Positions 1-5,911 of a DNA stretch of 7,481 bases are shown here, one piece after another (positions within the stretch are counted from its first letter, which is position 1; the number at the start of each line of letters is the position of its first letter). The translations under genes were made by a program, and so were the position numbers. The notes under the pieces were generated by a model. The model was not told the DNA's origin. It made no database searches and saw nothing but the letters and a program-made list of their open reading frames with translations. Origin of the DNA: Spirochaetota bacterium (lineage in GTDB: Bacteria > Spirochaetota > JAHITG01); assembly GCA_018817865.1 (NCBI GenBank), contig JAHITG010000460.1, positions 1 through 7,481 on the forward strand, written 5' to 3'.

Positions 1-2
1 AC

Positions 3-3000
3 AGCTGGTATGTTATTGACTATGACCGGGCAGGCAACCGGAGTATTTCAACGACCAACAACTTCTCAGTTGATACGAACAGTCCGAGCCAGGTAACCCT
101 GATCGCACCGACAAATAATATCATCACAAATGCGGTTAACATAGATTTCCTCTGGAATGCATCCACTGACTTGATATCAGGTGTCTCAAATTATAACCTG
201 TTCGTTACCAATTCCAGTGGCACATGGGCCACTAATGTCTTAACGACCGTAACAAATGACCTGATCAATAATCTGGCTGACGGTGTCTATTACTGGAATG
301 TCCTTGCTTTTGACCGTGCGGGCCACAATTCGCTGATCAGTGTCACCAACATCTTTACCTTAGATACTACCGTACCGTACTTTACCAATCTGTCGCCGAC
401 CAATACTCAGGTGAATGTAGCGACCAATTCAGATATTATATTTAATCTTTTTGACAATATTTCGAGCTCTTCACAGAGTATTATCGTAAGGATCGCCGGG
501 ACCACTGCCCTCAGTAACGGTTTATTCCTGGCCGGATTTGGTGGAAGCATATCCGCTTCCAATGCGGGATATAATGTGGTTGTTGATCCTGCAATACCGT
601 TTGCCGAAAGTATGCCAGTTTCGGTTTATGCTTATGGAGCAGACAACGGATCAAATACAAATTCAATTGCATGGCAGTTTACTACAACTGATGTAACACC
701 GCCATACTTTACCAATGTTTCACCGACCAATAACCAGATAAATGTAGCCACTAATGCAAATGTAATATTAACCCTCCTTGATAATGTATCCGCTTCCTCT
801 CAGAGCATGATCGTGAGGATCGAAGGTACAACAGCACTCAGTAATGGATCGTTCCTGGCCGGATTCTCCGGAAATATCTCTTCCTCAGGTACCGGGTACA
901 GTGTTGTAGTTGATCCGGCTTCACCGTTTGCCGAATGGACCAATATCAGTGCATACTTCTATGGAGAGGATCTCTCAGGAAATACTAATTTCTTAAGCTT
1001 TGTCTTTACTACCACGGACGGAACGCTGCCCACAGGAGTGACCTTAATATTACCGTTTAATAATGCGATCACAAATACGAATAACATTGGACTCCTCTGG
1101 AGCTCCAGTATTGATACAGGAAGCGGTATCAGCAATTATAATGTATGGGTAACTAATACAAGCGGAGTCTGGTCAACCAATATCACACTGATAGGTATAA
1201 CTTCGACCAATAATACCATCAATGCTCTGGGAGACGGAGTATATAACTGGAGAGTACGAGCTGAAGATGTGGCAGGTAATTCAGGAAACTGGAGCGGTAC
1301 GGATGTATTCACGGTAGACAGAATTCCTCCATTAGTTGTGACCCTGGAGACACCTACGAACAATGCAATAACTAATGCAGTACCGATCAACCTGCTATGG
1401 AATACAGGATCTGACGCCACAAGCGGTATCAGTAATTACCAGGTCCAGCTCAGTATCGATAATTTTGGATCCATCTGGAGCAACAAGCTTATCTCCGTGA
1501 CCAACTCTTTATTTACAAACCTTGTGATAGGAACCAACTGGTGGAGAGTACGGGCTATTGACAGGGTAGGCAATATTGGTCCCTGGAGCACTACCAACAG
1601 CTTTGAAGTGGAACTGAACCTGGGTAATGTCATTATCACGAACCTCTATTCAGGCCGGGCCTGGACAGATACGGTCCTGCGTTCTATCCTTCAGACCAAT
1701 ATTGAACTTATCAGCTTCAGCATACGCGCAGTCACCATAAATGATGCTGCTATCTCAGGGATACGGATGTACCTGGAATATACCAACACGGCCGCCGGCA
1801 CTGATTTCACGAATTTTATACTGTACAAGGACAATGGAACAACCGGTACTCTGGATGTGCTTGATGTGACCATGGCCACGGACCTTGCTGTTACGGGAGG
1901 AATGATCAACTTCAACAATATCATGGGCTTTACCATTGCCCAGAACACTACGGAGAATTACCTGGTTGCCTTCGGGCATAAGAACATGACTGATACAGAA
2001 GGGCTGCGGGCGATCATCTCCAACAACAACAGCGTGACTTTTATTGTTAATGGATATGCGTCATCCAATGATACGATCGGTTCCGGCAGGGGACGGATGA
2101 AAGAGGTCCACGGCCCGGGAACCTTTAAGATACTGCATGCGGGCGGTTCAAGCGATATCACAGGATATATTAACCAGTGGCTGGACCTGACAGTCCAGGT
2201 GAGACGTGCTGTGAATACCAATGAGCTGGTAACATGGTACAACGGTGTGATGACGCTGGACAGCGTAGCCGGAAAAGGGCTTGTGGAATGGGCTAATGTG
2301 AGCGGAACAGGGATTTTCAGCAATATTACAGCGACCACTCAAGGGTACTACAGCTTCACCTCCGCTGACTCCGGAACCGTGAACTTCCGGATCAGGAACA
2401 ATACCGCGGAGACGCTCAATGCTCATTTAAGCAGTGTGACCGGATTCACGGACGATGACACGGAAGGGAAGTTTATCTTCCGGTACGGCGACTTGGCATA
2501 TTTCAATATACTGCACATGACGAATTATGATCTGGGAACCTACGATGACTTCGTGATCCAGGCGATAGCCACCAACGGAGGAACTCCGTATATGCTTCCG
2601 GATTATACGGGAACAGCTACGATATCGGTATTCGGGACCGGGGCCACGATCGACTGGACTAATACATCAGGGGCCGGAACACTGACGACCAATGTGAACG
2701 GGAACGCCACATTCCAGTATGTCCTGGCTAATGCGGGTGTCGTGACATTGAACATCAGGGACTACACGGTAGAGATGGTGAATGTGGATGTGAATGACGG
2801 ATCTAAGCGGGATCTGGATACGGAAGGACCGCTCTATTTTCAGCCGTTCAATCCGTTTATCGTCTCCATGAGCGTGGGTAAGAACGGGTATGCAACGGTA
2901 GATGAGATGAACTCCCTGAGAATTCTCTTCAGCCGTGTCATTACATCGTCCGCCATTACGAATTTTTATTTTTATGATATGGAGAACAACCCCTATGTTC

Positions 3001-3989
3001 TCTCGTACAGCCTGGCGACCAACACGAACGGGTCGATACCACGGACAGAGATCACGCTGACACCGGGACTGGACCAGGCAGAGATACTGAAAGGGTTCTG
3101 GATGGAGATCAGGACGAATATAACAGGAACCAATGGGTTTATTCTGATCGACAACCCATTTGACAGTACATACAATGTTCCGTTCTACAGCACTTACACG
3201 ACACTGATCGACAAGGACATCGGGGGCACCGTGCGCAACATACGAATCAACACGACGCTTCTGATCAATCCGAATGTGCTGCCGGATGATGCGTATGTGA
3301 CAGTTAATGATACTTCACCGTCTGCTAATTCAGCAATAGCAGCAGCTGATGCTTTGATCGGTGCTAACCAATTCTATAAGATCATTGGAAGTGATGACCT
3401 TTACAAAGATATCAGTGCTTTCAACAGGAATTTGATTGATATGAACGGATTGGTCAATGATGCGCAGCTCTTTATTAATTATTCGGATACAGACAATGAC
3501 GGTATTGTAGATGGAACGGATATTCATGAGTCAAGATTGAAACTGTTCGTTCTGAATGAACAAACAGGCGAATGGGAAGTAGTTGAGGATTCATATGTAG
3601 ATGTGGCAAACAATAAGGTATATGGCAATATCAGCAGATTTGGAATCTATACGGTCATGGGATACTATGAATCCGAGGATTTTGACGATTCCTTCCTTAC
3701 ATTCCCGAATCCGGCTGATATTAATACTTATGATGTTACAATTAAATTCTACCTGAAGAAAGACGCAAAGATGACGATCATATTTTATACTGTAACCGGT
3801 GAGTTGGTGAGGAAGCTGGTGGTAGACAAGGTCTTTGCAGGAAACCAGAGACACTTTGTTACATGGGATGGGAAGAATGATATCGGGCTGAGAGTTGTTA
3901 ACGGTGTTTATCTGCTGAAGGTTAAGGGAGAGTATGTGGACGGTTCCGGTAAATTCTCCAAGACATGGAAACAGGGAATAATGAAATAA
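3..3989 (+). CDS. Giant multidomain surface/secreted protein with Fn3-like and Ig-like repeats (5' partial)
   Basis: The frame is open from the window edge and the first codons already match the repeat pattern (W-x-V, D-x-AGN, F-x-VD), so the true start lies upstream; 1328 residues are visible and the stop is TAA. Visible modules by residue: Fn3-like A units (end of one at 1-28, then 29-125, 344-443, 444-539), Ig-like B units (126-234, 235-343), an unnamed beta-rich domain (540-703), two Big_1-like units (704-829, 830-949), an Ig-like region (950 to about 1080), a DxDxDGxxD loop at 1162-1170 resembling calcium loops of thrombospondin-3 or dockerin repeats, and a C-terminal domain (1234-1328) starting FPNP and containing WDGKND and NGVYLLKV, as in FlgD-Ig and T9SS-type sorting domains. 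I see no cysteine, catalytic motif or membrane segment. An extracellular structural or adhesive role is inferred. Base composition drops near 3300. Confidence 0.9.
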   Translation, partial: SWYVIDYDRAGNRSISTTNNFSVDTNSPSQVTLIAPTNNIITNAVNIDFLWNASTDLISGVSNYNLFVTNSSGTWATNVLTTVTNDLINNLADGVYYWNVLAFDRAGHNSLISVTNIFTLDTTVPYFTNLSPTNTQVNVATNSDIIFNLFDNISSSSQSIIVRIAGTTALSNGLFLAGFGGSISASNAGYNVVVDPAIPFAESMPVSVYAYGADNGSNTNSIAWQFTTTDVTPPYFTNVSPTNNQINVATNANVILTLLDNVSASSQSMIVRIEGTTALSNGSFLAGFSGNISSSGTGYSVVVDPASPFAEWTNISAYFYGEDLSGNTNFLSFVFTTTDGTLPTGVTLILPFNNAITNTNNIGLLWSSSIDTGSGISNYNVWVTNTSGVWSTNITLIGITSTNNTINALGDGVYNWRVRAEDVAGNSGNWSGTDVFTVDRIPPLVVTLETPTNNAITNAVPINLLWNTGSDATSGISNYQVQLSIDNFGSIWSNKLISVTNSLFTNLVIGTNWWRVRAIDRVGNIGPWSTTNSFEVELNLGNVIITNLYSGRAWTDTVLRSILQTNIELISFSIRAVTINDAAISGIRMYLEYTNTAAGTDFTNFILYKDNGTTGTLDVLDVTMATDLAVTGGMINFNNIMGFTIAQNTTENYLVAFGHKNMTDTEGLRAIISNNNSVTFIVNGYASSNDTIGSGRGRMKEVHGPGTFKILHAGGSSDITGYINQWLDLTVQVRRAVNTNELVTWYNGVMTLDSVAGKGLVEWANVSGTGIFSNITATTQGYYSFTSADSGTVNFRIRNNTAETLNAHLSSVTGFTDDDTEGKFIFRYGDLAYFNILHMTNYDLGTYDDFVIQAIATNGGTPYMLPDYTGTATISVFGTGATIDWTNTSGAGTLTTNVNGNATFQYVLANAGVVTLNIRDYTVEMVNVDVNDGSKRDLDTEGPLYFQPFNPFIVSMSVGKNGYATVDEMNSLRILFSRVITSSAITNFYFYDMENNPYVLSYSLATNTNGSIPRTEITLTPGLDQAEILKGFWMEIRTNITGTNGFILIDNPFDSTYNVPFYSTYTTLIDKDIGGTVRNIRINTTLLINPNVLPDDAYVTVNDTSPSANSAIAAADALIGANQFYKIIGSDDLYKDISAFNRNLIDMNGLVNDAQLFINYSDTDNDGIVDGTDIHESRLKLFVLNEQTGEWEVVEDSYVDVANNKVYGNISRFGIYTVMGYYESEDFDDSFLTFPNPADINTYDVTIKFYLKKDAKMTIIFYTVTGELVRKLVVDKVFAGNQRHFVTWDGKNDIGLRVVNGVYLLKVKGEYVDGSGKFSKTWKQGIMK
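87..377 (+). repeat. Fn3-like module A (first complete copy)
   Basis: One of three complete A modules encoded here; the others lie at 1032-1331 and 1332-1619, and the end of a fourth at 3-86. Shared signatures in order are VTL-x(2)-P-x-NN, ITN, L/F-W-N/S, SG(V/I)SNY, DGVY-x-W, A-x-D-x-AG and F-T-x-D. The WxVxAxD-x-AGNxS ending is typical of Fn3-like domains in bacterial surface proteins. The visible order A-A-B-B-A-A shows that modules were duplicated in blocks. The fourth copy is the most diverged: SGISNYQVQL replaces the usual SNYN-VTN run. Confidence 0.75.
378..1031 (+). repeat. Tandem pair of 109-codon Ig-like modules (B1, B2)
   Basis: B1 (378-704) and B2 (705-1031) have the same length and align without gaps; by hand about 70 of 109 residues are identical. 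Shared blocks include YFTN, NVATN, GTTALSNG, FLAGF, VVVDPA and FTTTD. The fold is probably Ig-like (Big_5-like), judged from the alternating beta pattern and the P-x-N-x(2)-(V/I)NVATN opening. The DNA has diverged mostly at silent or conservative positions, so the duplication is not very recent. Confidence 0.85.
2112..2849 (+). repeat. Tandem pair of diverged Big_1-like modules
   Basis: Two units, 2112-2489 and 2490-2849, can be aligned by eye. Each opens with F-x-ILH and contains Y-x-G, W-x-N-x-SG-x-G, a later AG/SG-x-V, T-x-E and N, and ends with D-x-DTEG followed by an aromatic-rich tail. The F-x-ILH motifs are 378 bp apart. The pattern resembles invasin-type Big_1 domains of bacterial surface proteins. 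Identity is much lower than between the B modules, so this duplication is older. Confidence 0.6.
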
Positions 3990-4003
3990 AATTATACTTT
4001 TTA

Positions 4004-4031
4004 GTAGGGACAAGGCATGCCTTGTCCCTAC
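4004..4031. repeat. Perfect 28-bp palindrome with GTAG/CTAC ends
   Basis: Two 14-base arms (4004-4017 and 4018-4031) are exact reverse complements with no spacer, centred on GGCATGCC. It starts 14 bases after the stop of the surface-protein gene. No T-run follows on either strand, so it is not a canonical intrinsic terminator, although transcript folding could still protect a 3' end. The GTAG head matches that of the two 83-bp units, suggesting the same class of REP-like element. Palindromes of this kind are usually dispersed in many copies; only one is in this window. Confidence 0.85.
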
Positions 4032-4044
4032 AACTATATAGTTG
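4031..4044. repeat. 14-bp palindrome adjoining the 28-bp palindrome
   Basis: CAACTATATAGTTG reads the same on both strands and shares its first base with the end of the preceding palindrome. It could be a protein-binding site, the far end of the neighbouring repeat, or chance. Its CAAC/GTTG ends echo the CAAC/GTTG next to GTAG/CTAC in the 83-bp units. Confidence 0.5.
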
Positions 4045-4046
4045 AT

Positions 4047-4129
4047 GAAAATGTAGCAACACACCTTCAGGTGTGTTATTGTTATTAGTTAAATATAAAA
4101 AACAGGCCTAAAGGCCTGTTGCTACATTA
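4047..4129. repeat. BIME-like unit, copy 1 (two inverted GTAG-headed REP-like hairpins)
   Basis: The outer ends are an 11-base inverted repeat, AATGTAGCAAC at 4050-4060 and its complement at 4118-4128. Inside are two hairpins of nine possible base pairs with two-base loops, at 4058-4077 and 4101-4120. Read outward in, each half is a 25-nt element with a GTAG head followed by its hairpin: 4053-4077 on plus and 4101-4125 on minus. This matches known REP elements, whose GTAG-type tetranucleotide and hairpin are recognised by RAYT (TnpA-REP) transposases, and the inverted pairing matches a BIME. The inner spacer is A/T-rich: the plus hairpin is followed by a weak T-rich tail, and the minus hairpin by six T residues, so it could terminate transcription in both directions. 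No transposase gene is in the window. Confidence 0.85.
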
Positions 4130-4197
4130 ATAGGTTTTCCTTTCCTCTGTCATTCCTCACTTTAAGCAAGGAATTCATTTTTTTTATGGAATTAGAA

Positions 4198-4280
4198 GAA
4201 AATGTAGCAACACACCTTCAGGTGTGTTATTGTTATTAGTTAAATATAAAAAACAGGCCTAAAGGCCTGTTGCTACATTA
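4198..4280. repeat. BIME-like unit, copy 2 (identical to copy 1)
   Basis: All 83 bases match the copy at 4047-4129, and identity stops abruptly at both ends (t versus a on the left, a versus t on the right). The offset is 151 bp. The REP-like halves are 4204-4228 on plus and 4252-4276 on minus. Exact identity of non-coding sequence points to recent duplication or homogenisation. The unit ends 50 bases before the cvpA start codon. Confidence 0.9.
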
Positions 4281-4330
4281 TTATTTCCTCAATCTCTTAA
4301 AATTTTTTTCCACTTACCGATATTTATAGT

Positions 4331-4801
4331 ATGTTAAACAAATTAGATTTGATTATCGTGGGTATTATAGTCATTTTTATGATACAGTCCTTTCGTGCGG
4401 GTTTTCTGGGGGAGATTTTAAGTCTGGCTGTATTTGCTTTAAGCGGTTACCTGGCTTACATTCTGCATCCATTATTAGTTCCCTATCTTGAATTTATTTC
4501 CGGGAATAATCTGGTGGTAAAAGTCTGTACAATGATAATTATATTTATTGTTTTTTATATAGTGGGTAAAATTGCCAAGTCATTTATTTTTGATCTGATC
4601 GATGAAAACGAATTGAACGGATTTGACAAGGTCATGGGGATGATCCTGGGCCTGTTAAAAGGAGCTGTCATAATATCACTTGTCATTTTACTTATTTCAT
4701 ATTTGCAGTTAAGCCTCATGCAGAATTTATTAGATTCATCACTTATCTCGAATAAGATACTGTATGCGATCTCAAAATATAAAGGATTAATAGTAATTTA
4801 G
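4331..4801 (+). CDS. cvpA: CvpA family membrane protein
   Basis: The 156-residue product has the CvpA (colicin V production) family layout: an N-terminal LD followed by a first helix, then a short polar F-R-A-G-F-x-G-E loop (21-28), and four hydrophobic segments at about 5-20, 29-50, 62-86 and 101-128. A FDK-VMG-x(2)-LGLLKG stretch (98-111) between helices 3 and 4 corresponds to the family's conserved D-x(3)-G-x(3)-G-x(2)-KG region. Length is close to the usual 160-180. It is an inner-membrane protein; CvpA is linked to colicin V export in E. coli and to envelope stress tolerance, but its biochemical activity is not settled. ATG at 4331 is the only usable start, since a stop lies in frame at 4298 with no other start codon between. 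No clear Shine-Dalgarno sequence precedes it. The small gene follows 26 bp after its stop. Confidence 0.88.
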   Translation: MLNKLDLIIVGIIVIFMIQSFRAGFLGEILSLAVFALSGYLAYILHPLLVPYLEFISGNNLVVKVCTMIIIFIVFYIVGKIAKSFIFDLIDENELNGFDKVMGMILGLLKGAVIISLVILLISYLQLSLMQNLLDSSLISNKILYAISKYKGLIVI

Positions 4802-4815
4802 ATCAAAATAGTTAT

Positions 4816-4820
4816 AGAGG
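4816..4820 (+). promoter_or_regulatory. Shine-Dalgarno site of the 46-codon gene
   Basis: AGAGG lies seven bases before ATG 4828. It is the main evidence, apart from the intact frame, that the short downstream frame is translated. Confidence 0.6.
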
Positions 4821-4827
4821 AACGATC

Positions 4828-4968
4828 ATGAAAGATTATAACAGAGTATTGATAAGATTGGACAATGATATTCAGAAGATGGATAATACTATCAGGGATC
4901 TGAAAGAATTCAGCTCAGTCTTAAAGGGAATAGGTATCCGGGTAGAGGAAAAAGAACTGGATTGTTGA
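4828..4968 (+). CDS. Small charged hypothetical protein (46 aa)
   Basis: ATG 4828 to TGA 4968 encodes 46 residues beginning MKDYNRVLIRLDNDIQKMDN and ending EEKELDC. An AGAGG ribosome site sits at ideal spacing, and the gene starts 26 bp after the cvpA stop, so the two are probably cotranscribed. The sequence is rich in charged residues, with hydrophobics at positions 8, 11, 15, 18, 22 and 25 spaced as in an amphipathic helix or short coiled coil. There is no signal peptide or membrane segment, and a single Cys is the last residue. I do not recognise a family. It could be a small cytoplasmic partner of the CvpA protein, but only position supports that. It ends 20 bp from the stop of the convergent SAM hydrolase gene. 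Confidence 0.6.
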   Translation: MKDYNRVLIRLDNDIQKMDNTIRDLKEFSSVLKGIGIRVEEKELDC

Positions 4969-4988
4969 AGGGATCACTTTTAAGTCTT

Positions 4989-5780
4989 TTATCTTGCTAT
5001 TACAGTAACTTTCTCGCCAAGTCGAATTTTTAAAGATTCTTCAGCACTTCCTGAGGGAGTAAAGAATTCCAGAAGGTTGAAGCTGTTAAAAACTGCTCCA
5101 TGTTTTTTTTCTGAAGAATAGTTTTTATGGATCTTTCTGAAATAAGTATTTTTTATTCTGATCTTAAAACTATTTTTCAGGTTGACAAAATCAAAGAAGA
5201 TATCTTTGCTGATATTTGTTGTCAGGTTACCGAAGTGGTCTATGTATATGATCCGGCCGATTATTTTATCTTTTTTTACTATTATCTCCTGTTTTTCAAT
5301 TCTTTTAATTTTATCTGTTTTTATGCTTATCTTTTTTAAATCTATCCCATTACTGATGACTCCTGCAAGGGGAGCAAAAATGTCTCTGCCGTGAAAAGTA
5401 TCGGAAAAGGGGTGAGAAGTATTAATGTATTTATTGGGGAGTATTAATCTGCGATATACGGAATAGGCGGAGGGGATGAATGATAAAAGGCCGTTATCCG
5501 GAGCAATGAAAACCTTTCTGCCCAGGGTCTGTATGATAATATCTCTGGATGAACCTACCCCGGGATCCACTATATTAAGAAAGATGGTCTGATCCGGGAA
5601 GAAAGAATGGGATTGCTCCAGAAGAAAAGCCCCTCTGAAAATATTTTGAGGGGGTATATTATGAGTAAGCGTTATCACTTTTACTGCAGGATTCGTCTTA
5701 TAGATCATTCCTTCGATCACGCCGGCAAAATTATCCTGATCTCCAAAATCCGTCAGAAGCACTATGAAATTGTATTTCAT
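4989..5780 (-). CDS. SAM hydroxide adenosyltransferase (SAM hydrolase, DUF62 family)
   Basis: The family hydrolyses S-adenosylmethionine to adenosine and L-methionine in the cytoplasm and is related to fluorinase and chlorinase. Counting from ATG 5780 (263 aa, normal for the family), the motifs are TDFG at 10-13, VDPGVG at 71-76 with R79, PDNG at 94-97, FHGRD at 129-133, DHFGN-x-TTNI from 181 in the C-terminal domain, and SGSAEE at 243-248. D72, R79 and H130 correspond to the Asp-Arg-His set described for water activation in this family, so the enzyme looks active as a hydrolase rather than a halogenase. The frame extends upstream to TTG 5816, but that codon is part of a TTGACA promoter box and has no Shine-Dalgarno site, so ATG 5780, giving MKYNFIVLLTDFG, is preferred. 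The gene is divergent from atpI and convergent with the small gene. The C-terminal domain is Lys/Ile-rich, with long A/T-rich codon runs. Confidence 0.92.
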   Translation of the reverse strand: MKYNFIVLLTDFGDQDNFAGVIEGMIYKTNPAVKVITLTHNIPPQNIFRGAFLLEQSHSFFPDQTIFLNIVDPGVGSSRDIIIQTLGRKVFIAPDNGLLSFIPSAYSVYRRLILPNKYINTSHPFSDTFHGRDIFAPLAGVISNGIDLKKISIKTDKIKRIEKQEIIVKKDKIIGRIIYIDHFGNLTTNISKDIFFDFVNLKNSFKIRIKNTYFRKIHKNYSSEKKHGAVFNSFNLLEFFTPSGSAEESLKIRLGEKVTVIAR

Positions 5781-5788
5781 AATAGGAA

Positions 5789-5816
5789 AATATAGAGGAT
5801 TATTATTTGTTGTCAA
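5789..5816 (-). promoter_or_regulatory. Sigma70-type promoter of the SAM hydrolase gene
   Basis: On the minus strand TTGACA (5816-5811) is followed by a 16-base spacer and TATATT (5794-5789). ATG 5780 begins only eight bases after the -10 box, so transcription would start at or next to the start codon and the message may be leaderless. No Shine-Dalgarno sequence is present, which agrees. Upstream of the -35 box lies an A/T-rich stretch (5817-5843) that could act as an UP element. Confidence 0.65.
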
Positions 5817-5843
5817 CTGTTAAGGATAAAAAATAAAAATGTT

Positions 5844-5871
5844 TTGACACTGTAATTATTTGTTGTAACAT
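5844..5871 (+). promoter_or_regulatory. Sigma70-type promoter of atpI
   Basis: TTGACA (5844-5849) is followed by 16 bases and TAACAT (5866-5871), which matches the -10 consensus at four of six positions. Transcription would start near 5878, leaving a leader of about 34 bases before the TTG start at 5912. The two divergent -35 boxes are 27 bp apart and share the A/T-rich sequence between them. Confidence 0.55.
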
Positions 5872-5899
5872 TGATCAAGGATAAGTAATTTTCTAGAGC

Positions 5900-5905
5900 A
5901 GGAGA
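5900..5905 (+). promoter_or_regulatory. Shine-Dalgarno site that sets the atpI start at TTG 5912
   Basis: AGGAGA lies six bases before TTG 5912, the ideal distance. The next in-frame ATG (5930) is 24 bases from this site, too far for efficient use. Confidence 0.75.
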
Positions 5906-5911
5906 AACAGA

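Larger units (their letters stand above)
3990..4330. other. Repeat-rich non-coding interval
   Basis: No coding sequence is supported in these 341 bases. They contain a 28-bp palindrome, a 14-bp palindrome and two identical 83-bp inverted-hairpin units. The 68 bases between the two units (4130-4197) hold pyrimidine-rich sequence and a run of eight or more T but no hairpin I trust. The last 50 bases (4281-4330) are A/T-rich; no convincing promoter or Shine-Dalgarno sequence for the following gene was seen there. Confidence 0.8.

Noticed and set aside
171..173. TTG 171 as start of the surface protein
   Set aside because: The same frame is open to the left edge and encodes the end of another Fn3-like module and the start of this one, so the codon is internal.
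3..1619. Many N-x-S/T sequons as evidence of glycosylation
   Set aside because: The region is simply rich in Asn and Thr, so sequons are expected by chance; no glycosylation gene is in the window.
1136..2426. Several minus-strand open frames of 67-126 codons
   Set aside because: They lie opposite the surface-protein gene, overlap each other in different frames, and show no recognisable family features; the plus frame has clear domain repeats.
4004..4031. Intrinsic terminator of the surface-protein gene
   Set aside because: A perfect palindrome is present, but no T-run follows it on either strand and there is no loop.
2993..4064. Minus-strand frames opposite the 3' end of the surface-protein gene and into the intergenic repeats
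   Set aside because: Their sequences are antisense to a well-supported coding frame, and one runs through palindromic repeats; no ribosome site or family resemblance.
4050..4128. tRNA or other cloverleaf RNA gene
   Set aside because: The unit could fold as an outer stem with two hairpins, but it lacks a T-loop, D-loop, anticodon arm and CCA end; the stems are plain inverted repeats with 2-base loops.
4047..4280. CRISPR array
   Set aside because: Only two repeats of 83 bp with a 68-bp spacer, each repeat made of two hairpins, and no cas genes; CRISPR repeats are much shorter.
4969..4988. Shared terminator between the convergent small gene and SAM hydrolase
   Set aside because: Short T-runs are present, but I find no inverted repeat in the 20-bp gap.
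5127..5394. Plus-strand frames of about 70 codons
   Set aside because: They are antisense to the C-terminal half of the SAM hydrolase, have low-complexity Phe/Ile/Tyr-rich composition, and overlap each other.
5781..5816. TTG 5816 as start of the SAM hydrolase
   Set aside because: No Shine-Dalgarno site, the 12 extra residues (Asn/Pro-rich) do not match the family start, and the codon is part of a promoter box.
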